This document shows positions 34,954-43,650 of a stretch of DNA of 64,000 nt, one piece after another. Source of the stretch: Desulfovibrio desulfuricans DSM 642 (lineage in GTDB: Bacteria > Desulfobacterota > Desulfovibrionia > Desulfovibrionales > Desulfovibrionaceae); assembly GCF_000420465.1 (NCBI RefSeq), contig NZ_ATUZ01000015.1, forward strand, positions 1 through 64,000, written 5' to 3'. The position numbers were made by a program, and so were the translations under genes. The first letter of the stretch is position 1, and every line of letters begins with the position of its first letter. The notes under the pieces are model-generated. The model searched no databases. It worked only from the letters and a program-made list of their open reading frames with translations, and had not been told where the DNA came from.

Positions 34954-36968
34954 GCACTCACCAGTTTCAACGATTCGAGAAAATGGCGGGCAAAATCGGG
35001 GTACTTTTCGACCAACGTGGGTAGAACTGGCTTAAATTCTTCATCTTGTTCTCTGCTGGAATCATACATGAGGCAATCTGCAAACACACCGTTAACAAGA
35101 TCGAGGAGAATTGATTTATATTTATTGTCAAAGTGTTTATTGATGATGTCGTAAACCTCAATTTCTTTCTGGCCTACAGTAGCCCTATGCTTTAGGCGAT
35201 CCACTTCTGAAAGATAGTAAATGCCTTTTTTGTGTCTGCGATACACACTCATTATCTTATTGATAAAGCCGATCTTTCCCAATTCTGCATGCAGCAGATG
35301 CCAGTACCAGTCACCAGGGCAGCAATCGGGTCTGAACCACTCGGGCAGACCGTTCCGAAACCGCCAGCGGTACACAACAGAGTTGGTCTGGATAAGATTG
35401 CATTTGAGCAAGTCGCTTAAATAATAAAAAGGTTTGATACCGCGCGGCAGCTGCTCAACAGGCGGGTATATACGCTCCTGTTTTGAGTCGTCCTCATACA
35501 CGACCTTGACAGGGTGAAAACATAGGGCGCAGTCCTTGTGCTGATCCAGAAAGTCCACCTGAATTTGTAGTTTCGCGGGGTCGGTAAAGTAATCGTCCCC
35601 ATCGCACAGCGCCGCGTACTCGGTGCGGCACATGTCAAAAAGAGCCTGAACGTTTCTCCAGCCGGCCTTGTTTCTGTCCTTGCGAAATACGGGCACAATA
35701 TGTGGGTATCGGGTCGCAAAGTCCAAAATGATTTTCTGCGTGCCATCGGTCGACCCGTCATCGGCAATGATATGCTGAACAGGAAAGCTGGTTTGCTGCG
35801 CTATAACGCTTTCAATGTTTTGGGCAATAAACTCTGCATGGTTGTACGCAAGCGTGAGCACTGACAGCCGTGGCTCTGGCGCTATGCTGATGCTGGAGGG
35901 CAAAGGTTCTGCTGTGGTGTCGCAAACATCGTGGAGGGCTTGCTGCACAAGGCGCTGGTCGTGCTGGAGGAAATGTGCAGGTATGGCGTCCAGTTCTGCC
36001 ATGCGCGCCTGGGCGAAGTCCGTATCCAGATGCTGGGCTATGTTGAAAGCGGTTGCTGCATCAAGCCCTAAAAAAGGTTGCCAATCCGGCTCCGGCTCCG
36101 GCTCGTCAAAAAGGCGCTCCTGGCCCAGCAGCCGGGCTGCCTCCTGATTGTCCGTCCGCCGCTGCGCCAGCAGCTCCGTGCGGCGTTTTGGCCCAAGCAT
36201 GCTATGAGGTGAAGCTGGATAGTCGTTGTTTATGAACCGGTGAAGCTGGGTGGGCCAATGGAAGACCGTATTGGGAGGCAGTGGAAGGGTGTTATCCACC
36301 AACGTTGTCTGGGCAAAACTGAGGACTTCGCGTGGGATAGTGGGAAAGCACAGAGGCTGATAACTGTTTACCCAAAGTGGATTTTTTATATCTATATGCA
36401 GTAAGGCTGCTACATCTTCAATTGTTATAATCGAGTTGTTTTTTTGATCAAAGGTGCGCAGCAAATATTTAATGAAATCGCTGAAATTGTTTTCGCAAAA
36501 AGTATTTCTTACGTTATAAAAGCGGTTAAATTCAAGATTACAAAGACGAAACGAAGTGTATGAATAGTAACGCTCAAATATTATATCATCGCGTTGTGAT
36601 TTATCGAGAGCAATAATCAGCGTTGCGTCCGGAAAAACCTGTCTGCATGCCTGCACAAGATTGCGGAAGGCGTATACTCTTGGCCGGATAGAAAGAAGAC
36701 CCAAGCATAGTGTATGGGCTTGGATGTCGGATGCTTCCTTTTCGATATTTCGTAGAGCTGCTGGCAGTCTGCTGTCTCCACGCTTTTCGCACAGTTCATT
36801 TATCTTGGTGATATATGCGGAGCTGTGTGCTGTTGAGCAAAAATCTTCAGCGTAAAAAAATCCTAATTCAGTCAATTTTTCATGAAATGTTTTGTTTACA
36901 AACGAGAAAAAAAACTGCTCATGAGTGCCTGAATAGAGAATTATTTTGTTTATCATACTGATTTGCAT
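34932..36968 (-). CDS. Family 2 glycosyltransferase with sulfotransferase-like N-terminal region
   Basis: The 678-residue protein is two-part. Residues about 367-640 are a GT-A glycosyltransferase of family 2: LSVLTLAYNHAEFIAQNIES, IIADDGSTDGT and the metal-binding CDGDDYF. Residues about 6-180 recall bacterial sulfotransferases in pattern (IILYSGTHEQFFFSF at the start, LIIALDKSQRDDIIFERYY later). The phosphate-binding loop, normally K-T-G-T, is replaced, so this part is probably inactive or not PAPS-dependent. The N-terminal third is AT-richer than the rest. It is the last gene of the locus, six bases after a methyltransferase gene. No clear ribosome site was seen. Confidence 0.75.
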   Translation of the reverse strand: MQISMINKIILYSGTHEQFFFSFVNKTFHEKLTELGFFYAEDFCSTAHSSAYITKINELCEKRGDSRLPAALRNIEKEASDIQAHTLCLGLLSIRPRVYAFRNLVQACRQVFPDATLIIALDKSQRDDIIFERYYSYTSFRLCNLEFNRFYNVRNTFCENNFSDFIKYLLRTFDQKNNSIITIEDVAALLHIDIKNPLWVNSYQPLCFPTIPREVLSFAQTTLVDNTLPLPPNTVFHWPTQLHRFINNDYPASPHSMLGPKRRTELLAQRRTDNQEAARLLGQERLFDEPEPEPDWQPFLGLDAATAFNIAQHLDTDFAQARMAELDAIPAHFLQHDQRLVQQALHDVCDTTAEPLPSSISIAPEPRLSVLTLAYNHAEFIAQNIESVIAQQTSFPVQHIIADDGSTDGTQKIILDFATRYPHIVPVFRKDRNKAGWRNVQALFDMCRTEYAALCDGDDYFTDPAKLQIQVDFLDQHKDCALCFHPVKVVYEDDSKQERIYPPVEQLPRGIKPFYYLSDLLKCNLIQTNSVVYRWRFRNGLPEWFRPDCCPGDWYWHLLHAELGKIGFINKIMSVYRRHKKGIYYLSEVDRLKHRATVGQKEIEVYDIINKHFDNKYKSILLDLVNGVFADCLMYDSSREQDEEFKPVLPTLVEKYPDFARHFLESLKLVSAKNTPVA

Positions 36969-36974
36969 TGATTG

Positions 36975-38057
36975 TTAGTATAAAATGACTGGGTGTATGT
37001 TGGCATTGCTTCCAAAATATTCCCATATATTTCTTAGCATGGCGTCGTGATGCTGTGCTCGGGTGAATAAAATTATAGGTATGTTTTTATTTTGGGCTGC
37101 CGCAACTTGCGGCGGGATCACGGAAATGCCATCAACGCTTGGCGTTGTTTGTGCAAATTCTGGTGACAGAATCATGCCTTGAGGCCAGAGGCATGCAAAG
37201 CTCTGTTTGTAATATTCATAAGCTGCTCCAGCTCCACAAAACCAGACTTTCTCGCCAGAAATTTTCTTAGCCATGCGGAGGTAGCATTCCCGCAATGCTT
37301 TGTTTCTTTTGTCGTGTCTTGCTTTGAAGTACGTCAGAACCAGCGCCCCGGCATTGGTCTGAATATCGATTTTATGGAGGCCAGCCTTTTTACATAGCGC
37401 GATATGCTCTTGTATTGATCTTTTCCATCCCCATAATTGAACAGGTTTTTTTAGTAAAAAATGATTAACCAGGGTTTGGATTGTTGAAATAAACTGTTCA
37501 ATGTGTCTGCGTATAGAAAAATAATAATGTTCATATGTTGAATGGATTATTATGATGCCGTCTTTATTTAGATAGTCGCCAAGGCTTTTTAAAAGATCTA
37601 CCCATTGTGTATTTGACATGGAATAATCAACTTCAATAATATATATAATATCGAATTTGTCTTCTTTCCTAAGACATTCTGGAACAAACCCAATACGCAA
37701 GTTATTTTTCAAAAAATTCTTGTCTAAAAACGACGGTATTTCTTCAGATAATTCTGTGCAGTATAGTGTTATATTGGGCCGCTCTTGCAATAATCTGTGC
37801 TCAACATATCCATTTCCGCAAGAAATACTTAGAACTTTTTTTTCAGAATCTACGTCGATATTTTGGAGAATGTTATCAAGAGATTCCTCCTTAAACAACT
37901 TGTAGGTTTCACTAAGTTGATCTGGGGAAGTGTATCTTTTCTGAAATTCTTCATAAAAGGAGTTATAAAATAATTTATCAGCAATTTTAAAAAAAGAAAG
38001 TTTTGAAAACGCAAAAAAAGGAATATAGTGCCAGTGCCATTGATATGAACGCCTCAT
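36975..38057 (-). CDS. SAM-dependent methyltransferase with C-terminal GxGAA module
   Basis: The 360-residue protein has a class I methyltransferase domain (about 60-260), with motif I VLSISCGNGYVEHRLL and DIIYIIEVDYSMS. A C-terminal segment of about 93 residues (from 268) begins KVWFCGAGAAYEYYKQSF and contains VDGISVIPPQ and IPIILFTRAQ. The same segment ends the radical SAM protein at 46660-48291. The start follows AAAAGGG. Base composition is markedly AT-rich compared with neighbouring genes, a sign of separate acquisition. The methyl acceptor is probably a sugar or glycan, inferred from context. Confidence 0.78.
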   Translation of the reverse strand: MRRSYQWHWHYIPFFAFSKLSFFKIADKLFYNSFYEEFQKRYTSPDQLSETYKLFKEESLDNILQNIDVDSEKKVLSISCGNGYVEHRLLQERPNITLYCTELSEEIPSFLDKNFLKNNLRIGFVPECLRKEDKFDIIYIIEVDYSMSNTQWVDLLKSLGDYLNKDGIIIIHSTYEHYYFSIRRHIEQFISTIQTLVNHFLLKKPVQLWGWKRSIQEHIALCKKAGLHKIDIQTNAGALVLTYFKARHDKRNKALRECYLRMAKKISGEKVWFCGAGAAYEYYKQSFACLWPQGMILSPEFAQTTPSVDGISVIPPQVAAAQNKNIPIILFTRAQHHDAMLRNIWEYFGSNANIHPVILY

Positions 38058-38156
38058 GACAACACCCTTTTCATAATCTGACTTGGAGTGATTGGTCGCT
38101 ATGTATGCGTGCGCACCTGAACCAGAGCATTTCTATGCAATTACAATTCATACTGC

Positions 38157-40094
38157 TTAAATGTTGGATCCAGAAAGCAGGTTATGCCAGCGAGGCATGC
38201 CCGGAGTAGTGCAAAAAAAGTTGTTTGCTCTGGTTGGTTTTATTGTGTGCAGCGCTTGAACAAGTTCACTTGCATTTTTGACAGAAACTCTTTCCGCCAC
38301 ACCTTGTGTAATGCTCATGTCAAAATTGTTTTCAGGGACGCATTCTATAAGTGGCAATTCTCTATAGCAAGCGAGCAATCCCACAGAGGTTGCGCTGTCG
38401 GCCACAACAACCGTGCCTGGCGTCATGTGGCTTTCCATGGAGCCGGCAACCTGCCTTGGCGGAGTATCAAATAATTGGGCCAGCATGGCGTCCACAGGAA
38501 GGTATGGGTGCGGTTTGATAAGCACGTTGCCCAGCAGCGGGTGGTCTGACAGGCGCATGGCCTGCGCCAGAATGGTCAGTGTTCGCAGTGCTTCCTGTGC
38601 AAAGTAGGAAGTTGCGACAAGAATGCGCCTGAACTGCGTGCCATGCAGCGGCGGCATTGATGCGGATATGCCGATAAAGCGTGTTGCTTCCAGCATGCCA
38701 AGGCGGTGCTCGGGAAAGCCGCTCTTGTGCATGGCTTGATACGCGCCGTCGCTGTTGCAGAAAAATTTGTCAGGCATGCATTGGCAAAATTCGTTAATAT
38801 CCCAGGTAGGTTGTGCAACAAAAAAACGAAAGTCCGCATCCCGGATGACGGAATGCTGGGCAGCGTAGATGCGCCTGCAGCCAAGGTTGCGTTGCTCTTG
38901 GAATAGCAGCCTTTCCCATGATTGCAGCTCAGATGAGGTTACTACAGTGTCCTGGGGGCCAACAAGGGCGCAATAGCGGCGTATGCCTTCCAGGGTGGAG
39001 CACATGCGCATCAGGTGCTCGCCCTGGGTGGATTCCTTCCAGATGCCGGCCAGCAGGGGATACACGTTGAGGCATGAATCGGGCCAGCGCATCGTTGCTG
39101 GCAAATACCGCAATAATCCCCGTGCATTCCAGGCAACACGCATGGCCCACAGCCATGCCCTTAAAGCTCCCCGCGGGGTGAGGCATTCTTCCAGAAAGGT
39201 CATATCGACATTGTCTGGTTCGTTCTGCAACAAGTTGTCGCGCAGGCGGATATTTTCCGGGGCCTTGCTCACAGGGTCGCCGTGAATGAAGAACCAGTGC
39301 ACGGGCTTGCCGCATTCCGGGATGATATCGTGGACACTTTCCCAATATTTTGAATGAAAGCGCCCCTGTTTTGCTGCGTTTGCGTCTACATTGGGAAACC
39401 AGGTGCCGAGCAGCAGGCCGGAGCGCTTGGCAACTTTGGGTGCTCTGGGAAATAGTGAACGAACTTTGCGCCACCAGTGCCATGCGTGGCGAGTGATCTG
39501 GAATGCGTTTATTGCCCGGTTGGCTAATGCACTGCGGCGAAGGCGGGTCAGTATGTCCTGAAGGGGGGATGCGCCAGTTGTGGCGGTAGTGGCGGAATCT
39601 GTGCTGGAGGGTACGCAACGGCCTGCTTGATACGCGCCCGCGGGGTTTGCCTGCATTGGCGCAAAGTGTTCAAAGGGAATACGCTGGCTTTTGCAGAGTT
39701 CGCGCACTGTACGCGCAAGCTGCGTATTGTTTGTGTGCAGGCAAACAGAAGACGGTTGCATGCCGAGCAACAGATGTTCCAGCGCACGCAGCTTGAAAAC
39801 TTCAAACAGGTTGGCCCCAAAGAATGCCGGATGCCGTTCAAAAATTCGCGTCAGCCACCAGAGGGAGAAACCGTCAGGCAGCCGTAGATAATCGCGCAAT
39901 GGGCGGCCATTTATGGAATGCTCTCCAAAATTGTGCACAAAGCAAAGAAATTCCGCCCGTGTATCATGAAAATAGCGTTCTTGCAGGTCAAGAATACTGT
40001 CTATGGAATCATTTTCTGAAAAACGATCCCACAGAAGTATTTTCCCGCTACATTGGGGCGGCGGCATTGCGTCAACAATGTGCAAACATTCCAT
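38157..40094 (-). CDS. Putative surface-carbohydrate biosynthesis protein (GT-B-like)
   Basis: This 645-residue protein has no domain I can name with certainty. The C-terminal half looks like the donor half of a GT-B transferase of the capsule/sialyl/Kdo type: RRILVATSYFAQEALRTL, then VLIKPHPYLPVD, then TVVVADSATSVGLLA. The middle has RRIYAAQHSVIRDADFR and CNSDGAYQAMHKSGFPEHRL, as seen in polysaccharide glycosyl- or glycerophosphotransferases. The N-terminal 180 residues are unknown. It resembles, from memory, delta-proteobacterial and Leptospira surface-carbohydrate proteins of similar length. It lies six bases downstream of the FkbM gene. Confidence 0.6.
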   Translation of the reverse strand: MECLHIVDAMPPPQCSGKILLWDRFSENDSIDSILDLQERYFHDTRAEFLCFVHNFGEHSINGRPLRDYLRLPDGFSLWWLTRIFERHPAFFGANLFEVFKLRALEHLLLGMQPSSVCLHTNNTQLARTVRELCKSQRIPFEHFAPMQANPAGAYQAGRCVPSSTDSATTATTGASPLQDILTRLRRSALANRAINAFQITRHAWHWWRKVRSLFPRAPKVAKRSGLLLGTWFPNVDANAAKQGRFHSKYWESVHDIIPECGKPVHWFFIHGDPVSKAPENIRLRDNLLQNEPDNVDMTFLEECLTPRGALRAWLWAMRVAWNARGLLRYLPATMRWPDSCLNVYPLLAGIWKESTQGEHLMRMCSTLEGIRRYCALVGPQDTVVTSSELQSWERLLFQEQRNLGCRRIYAAQHSVIRDADFRFFVAQPTWDINEFCQCMPDKFFCNSDGAYQAMHKSGFPEHRLGMLEATRFIGISASMPPLHGTQFRRILVATSYFAQEALRTLTILAQAMRLSDHPLLGNVLIKPHPYLPVDAMLAQLFDTPPRQVAGSMESHMTPGTVVVADSATSVGLLACYRELPLIECVPENNFDMSITQGVAERVSVKNASELVQALHTIKPTRANNFFCTTPGMPRWHNLLSGSNI

Positions 40095-40100
40095 ATGGTA

Positions 40101-41225
40101 TTATTGGCGGTTCCAGATGCAGTTGTAGGTATTTCGATATGGCGATGCGTCATAAAAGTCCGCGTGGGCACGGACGGCAAGCGTGAAGCCACAATTTTTG
40201 AGGACTTCATTAATCATGGACGCATGTTCATTGAAATCAAAGCTTGTTTCCACAAGAACACTTTTTACTTTTGAATTTGCCAACGTTTTTTTCATTCCAG
40301 AAAGAATAAGATGCTCTGTGCCGTCAACGTCGATTTTGATGTAGTCTGGGATTTCCAGGTTGTACAATTCTATAAGTGCATCCGCTGTAATGCCCGGCAT
40401 TGTGTATCCAAAGCATTTTTGTAGCGTATTGCCGTGGTGGTCGTACCCTTCTGCAAAAGTTGAGCAGGCCTCGCCATGTGTCATGTAGCTCAGCTCAAAT
40501 TCTCCAAATTTCGTTGAATCGCTCAGGCATACCGGAACAATCGAAATTTTATTGTCTGTTTGATGGAGAGTGTTGATGGCGGCATGTCTGGCCAGCAGCT
40601 CAAGGTTAAAGACTGAAGGCTCAAACGCATAAACTTTTGCGTGATGAATTTTTTGTGCATAAATTGAGTACAGGCCGATATTCGCGCCCACGTCCCAGAA
40701 AACAGCATTGTCAGCAAACGTGTTAAGCCAATCAATTGTCTCTGGCTCTTTTTCAAAAAAAGAATCAATTCTGTACGCTGTAACAGCGTTAATGCGATGG
40801 AATTTCAAGGCGATATCGCCAACCATAACGGTACTTATTTGTGACCATATGGAATCCAGCGCGGCTTCTGAAATACGCCCGTTTTGATTAGAATTCAGTT
40901 GCCTTTTGAATGCGGACATAAAGATGCAGTAATGCAGTAGCGGGTTAATACCGGCCCGCATGGCTTCGGGATTTTCCGTCAGATACTGTCGCGGGTCAAA
41001 ATGAGGGTTGGGTTTATAGCCTTTGCGCAGGCCATAGCGCATAAAGTGAATCAGGGGGGGCATTACTTCTGTTCTGCCCATAAGGTAGTTTTCCCGATAC
41101 CATTTTTCGTCAAAGAGACCGGATTGCGTTACCAGCAACACTTCTTCATCTGTGGGTTCCGGAAATACTGGCCAATATTCGTTCGCCTGATCAGTGCTGG
41201 CAGGTGTGTTATTGATTGGCGTCAT
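40101..41225 (-). CDS. FkbM-family methyltransferase with N-terminal WY/FDP module
   Basis: The ATG at 41225 (MTPINNTPAST) is chosen because AAAGGAG lies eight bases upstream. A longer frame from 41339 would overlap the previous gene. The 374-residue protein starts with a module of about 75 residues (GLFDEKWYRENYLMG, LIHFMRYGLRKGYKPNP, HFDPRQYL, then NPLLHY) that also begins the next protein of the locus. The FkbM domain follows, with FWDVGANIGLYSIYAQKI and EIPDYIKIDVDGTEHLIL. FkbM enzymes O-methylate sugars or polyketides. A glycan target is likely here. Confidence 0.85.
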   Translation of the reverse strand: MTPINNTPASTDQANEYWPVFPEPTDEEVLLVTQSGLFDEKWYRENYLMGRTEVMPPLIHFMRYGLRKGYKPNPHFDPRQYLTENPEAMRAGINPLLHYCIFMSAFKRQLNSNQNGRISEAALDSIWSQISTVMVGDIALKFHRINAVTAYRIDSFFEKEPETIDWLNTFADNAVFWDVGANIGLYSIYAQKIHHAKVYAFEPSVFNLELLARHAAINTLHQTDNKISIVPVCLSDSTKFGEFELSYMTHGEACSTFAEGYDHHGNTLQKCFGYTMPGITADALIELYNLEIPDYIKIDVDGTEHLILSGMKKTLANSKVKSVLVETSFDFNEHASMINEVLKNCGFTLAVRAHADFYDASPYRNTYNCIWNRQ

Positions 41226-41328
41226 GCCAAGTACTCCTTTACATATTGCAACAAGCCATGGTTCTGGGATTTTTCTGTTTATATAAATGATGCGTCGTAA
41301 TGTAAGTCTGGAATAATGTGCAAACACA

Positions 41329-43650
41329 TCATCGGTCATGGCCTCGCGTGCATTGACGGCATATCTCGGGTATCTCTTTATCTATCAAATAATTTTTAAA
41401 CATTGTATGAATAGATTCCTGGCTAAGGCATTCCGAGATTGTTTGTGATGCAAGATTGCCTATCACCATGCTGTCATATTCTGTTTTAATATATATGCAT
41501 CCGCATAACTTCAAGCTTCCATCGGCAAGGACGCTTAATTGTGGCGCATACAGTTTTTTGCACAGGCTTTGAGTATTGCTGTGGTCGACAATCTTTATTT
41601 TAGAACCGGCCTTGGAAAAAATTTGTCCAGACCAGCTGTCAAACTCAAACCGGTTCAGCTCGTTGAAGATGATTTTGTTATCAACAAAATATTTTACATA
41701 TTTTTTGTAGTCATCATCGTTAACGACATCCTCATATGTGCGGTTGGAACGGAAGCCAAAGCCGATATGCGTCTGTGGACAATTTTTTTCTTTATACTGA
41801 AAAAAGTTGATAAGCGCAGGAAAGAATTCATCGTAATTGTTAACGCCAAACAATGTGGCATAAGCATCAGCAGAAAATCCAGGCGTTGAGATATATATGC
41901 GTTCCGGATGAAGACTCAGTGTCCTTTCCACAAGGTTCCATTTGTGAAAGAGCGTTCCATTTGTTGTTATATATGCCTTGAGGCCAAGACTTTTTGTATA
42001 CGCTATTTTTTCAACAATGTTTCTATCGGTAAAAACTTCCCCTGTTCCTATAAAATGGATGATCCCATCCTTTCTTTCTTTATAAAAGTCGTCAGCAATT
42101 TTCTTAAAAAGTTCAAAAGACATTATGCGTTTTTTATCAATATTCAGGCTGTATTGGCAAAAAACGCAGTTTGCATTGCATATATTGCTATTCTGAACAG
42201 GGATACACTGGGGAACCGGCAGGGGAACAAACGTGTGCCGCAGTGCGCAGCTTGCTAGGGAGTGCAGCTCTGCCTTGGTGAGCATTTTTTGCATTTTTTC
42301 TTTTATGTCAGGGGCGGCCTGGCTCAAGGCCTGACAGGCCTGGTGCGGGTATTCTTCCGCATACCAGCGCAGAACGGCATCCAGCGGAAAGCCCGCAGGC
42401 ATGGCTTCCGGATAGGGCAGGGCGTTGCGTAGAGCGGGGATTATGAGTTCTTTCTTGTCTTCGCTCTGTATCTCCGGCAGCAAGGCAAGCCATGCAAAAG
42501 CGCCGGATGTGCCTGGGGCAAGCAAGCTTTGCGCCAGTTCTATGGTGGGTTTTGTTATGTGTTCCAAGGGATCTGGTTCACCATTATTCCGTTTGTCGCA
42601 GGCTATGAGCGCCAGTACATGTTCCAGTGCCTTTGTGGCGTTTCTGTCTGAATTGGCGCGCTCATACTGCCGATAGAGCAGCAAGGGTTCCCCCGCTATG
42701 CTGGCGATGGCGCAGCCGTTTTCACGCAGCCGATGCCACAAGTCGAAATCCTGCACATAGTTCAGCGCCGGGCAGTATCCCTTCACTTTTTGCAGCGCTT
42801 CAGTCCGAAACATGGCGGCTGGGTGAGGAACGGCGCGTCCCTGCCATGTGTTAATATCGAGGTCGATCATCTCCGGGGTGCAGGGGGGGCGCCATGACCA
42901 GCCATTCGGGGTTCCGTCCTTGTTAATGCCAAGGATGCTGCCACCAAGGGCCACCACCTCCGGATGGCCCTCCATAAAAACAAGTTGACGGTAAAACCGG
43001 TCGGGCAGGGCTATGTCGTCTGCGTCTATCCGGGCGACATAGGGCGTATCCACTAGAGCAAGCCCCTTGTTCAGGGCGCCTGTTTGTCCGAGATTGCTCT
43101 CGTTTGTCACAACCCGGATGCGCGAATCATTGCGCGCGTACTCGGCTAGAATAGCTGCCGTAGCATCCTCTGAAGCGTTGTCGATGATCAGGAAAATGAA
43201 GTTGGAAAATGTTTGGCCCAAAATGCTTTCCACGGCTTCTTTGAGGTGCGCCTCTCCGTTGAATACACTCATAAGAACCGCAAGGGGCGGTTTGGTGTAC
43301 TGCGGGAGCTGTGCCCTCTGGTCGCTGCTGCTGGCATAAAAATCTTTATCCAGATGCTGCAGAAAGTGGAGCAGGGGATTGCACCCAGAGGCCAAAGCGT
43401 CCGGAAAGGCGCTCAGATACAGGAGTGGATCAAAAAATTCGTTAGGGCGATAACCTTTTCTGGGGCCGTAGCGCAAAAAATGCACCAGGGGCGGAAGGGT
43501 GGCGGCCCGTCCCAAAAGATAACAGCGCCTGTACCAGGCCTCGTCAAATAGCCCGCTTTCTTCCACCAGACGCAGTTCCTGATCTGTGGGGGAGGCATAC
43601 ACGGGAAGGTCATCGCAGCAAACGGGCTGGATGTTGGCGCGGGGGGTCAT
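41329..43650 (-). CDS. Family 2 glycosyltransferase fused to a radical SAM-SPASM domain, with N-terminal WY/FDP module
   Basis: This 773-residue protein has three parts. Residues about 22-98 are the module GLFDEAWYRRCYLLG ... FLRYGPRKGYRPN ... FFDPLLYL. Residues about 120-340 are a GT2 domain (LAVLMSVFNGEAHLKEAVES; ARIDADD at 206-212). Residues about 480-773 are a radical SAM enzyme with the cluster motif C491-x3-C495-x2-C498, HFIGTGEVF, and a C-terminal cysteine set (LKLCGC, then CRQC) like a SPASM iron-sulfur domain. The frame is uninterrupted. The radical SAM part is AT-richer than the GT part. The start is coupled to the upstream gene (TAATG) after AAAGGAG. A role in radical modification of a glycan is inferred. 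Confidence 0.88.
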   Translation of the reverse strand: MTPRANIQPVCCDDLPVYASPTDQELRLVEESGLFDEAWYRRCYLLGRAATLPPLVHFLRYGPRKGYRPNEFFDPLLYLSAFPDALASGCNPLLHFLQHLDKDFYASSSDQRAQLPQYTKPPLAVLMSVFNGEAHLKEAVESILGQTFSNFIFLIIDNASEDATAAILAEYARNDSRIRVVTNESNLGQTGALNKGLALVDTPYVARIDADDIALPDRFYRQLVFMEGHPEVVALGGSILGINKDGTPNGWSWRPPCTPEMIDLDINTWQGRAVPHPAAMFRTEALQKVKGYCPALNYVQDFDLWHRLRENGCAIASIAGEPLLLYRQYERANSDRNATKALEHVLALIACDKRNNGEPDPLEHITKPTIELAQSLLAPGTSGAFAWLALLPEIQSEDKKELIIPALRNALPYPEAMPAGFPLDAVLRWYAEEYPHQACQALSQAAPDIKEKMQKMLTKAELHSLASCALRHTFVPLPVPQCIPVQNSNICNANCVFCQYSLNIDKKRIMSFELFKKIADDFYKERKDGIIHFIGTGEVFTDRNIVEKIAYTKSLGLKAYITTNGTLFHKWNLVERTLSLHPERIYISTPGFSADAYATLFGVNNYDEFFPALINFFQYKEKNCPQTHIGFGFRSNRTYEDVVNDDDYKKYVKYFVDNKIIFNELNRFEFDSWSGQIFSKAGSKIKIVDHSNTQSLCKKLYAPQLSVLADGSLKLCGCIYIKTEYDSMVIGNLASQTISECLSQESIHTMFKNYLIDKEIPEICRQCTRGHDR

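Noticed and set aside
40101-41339. Longer start for the FkbM gene at 41339
   Set aside because: It would overlap the upstream gene by 11 bp and add 38 residues from AT-rich spacer. The ATG at 41225 has a much better ribosome site, although a GAGG before 41339 leaves some doubt.
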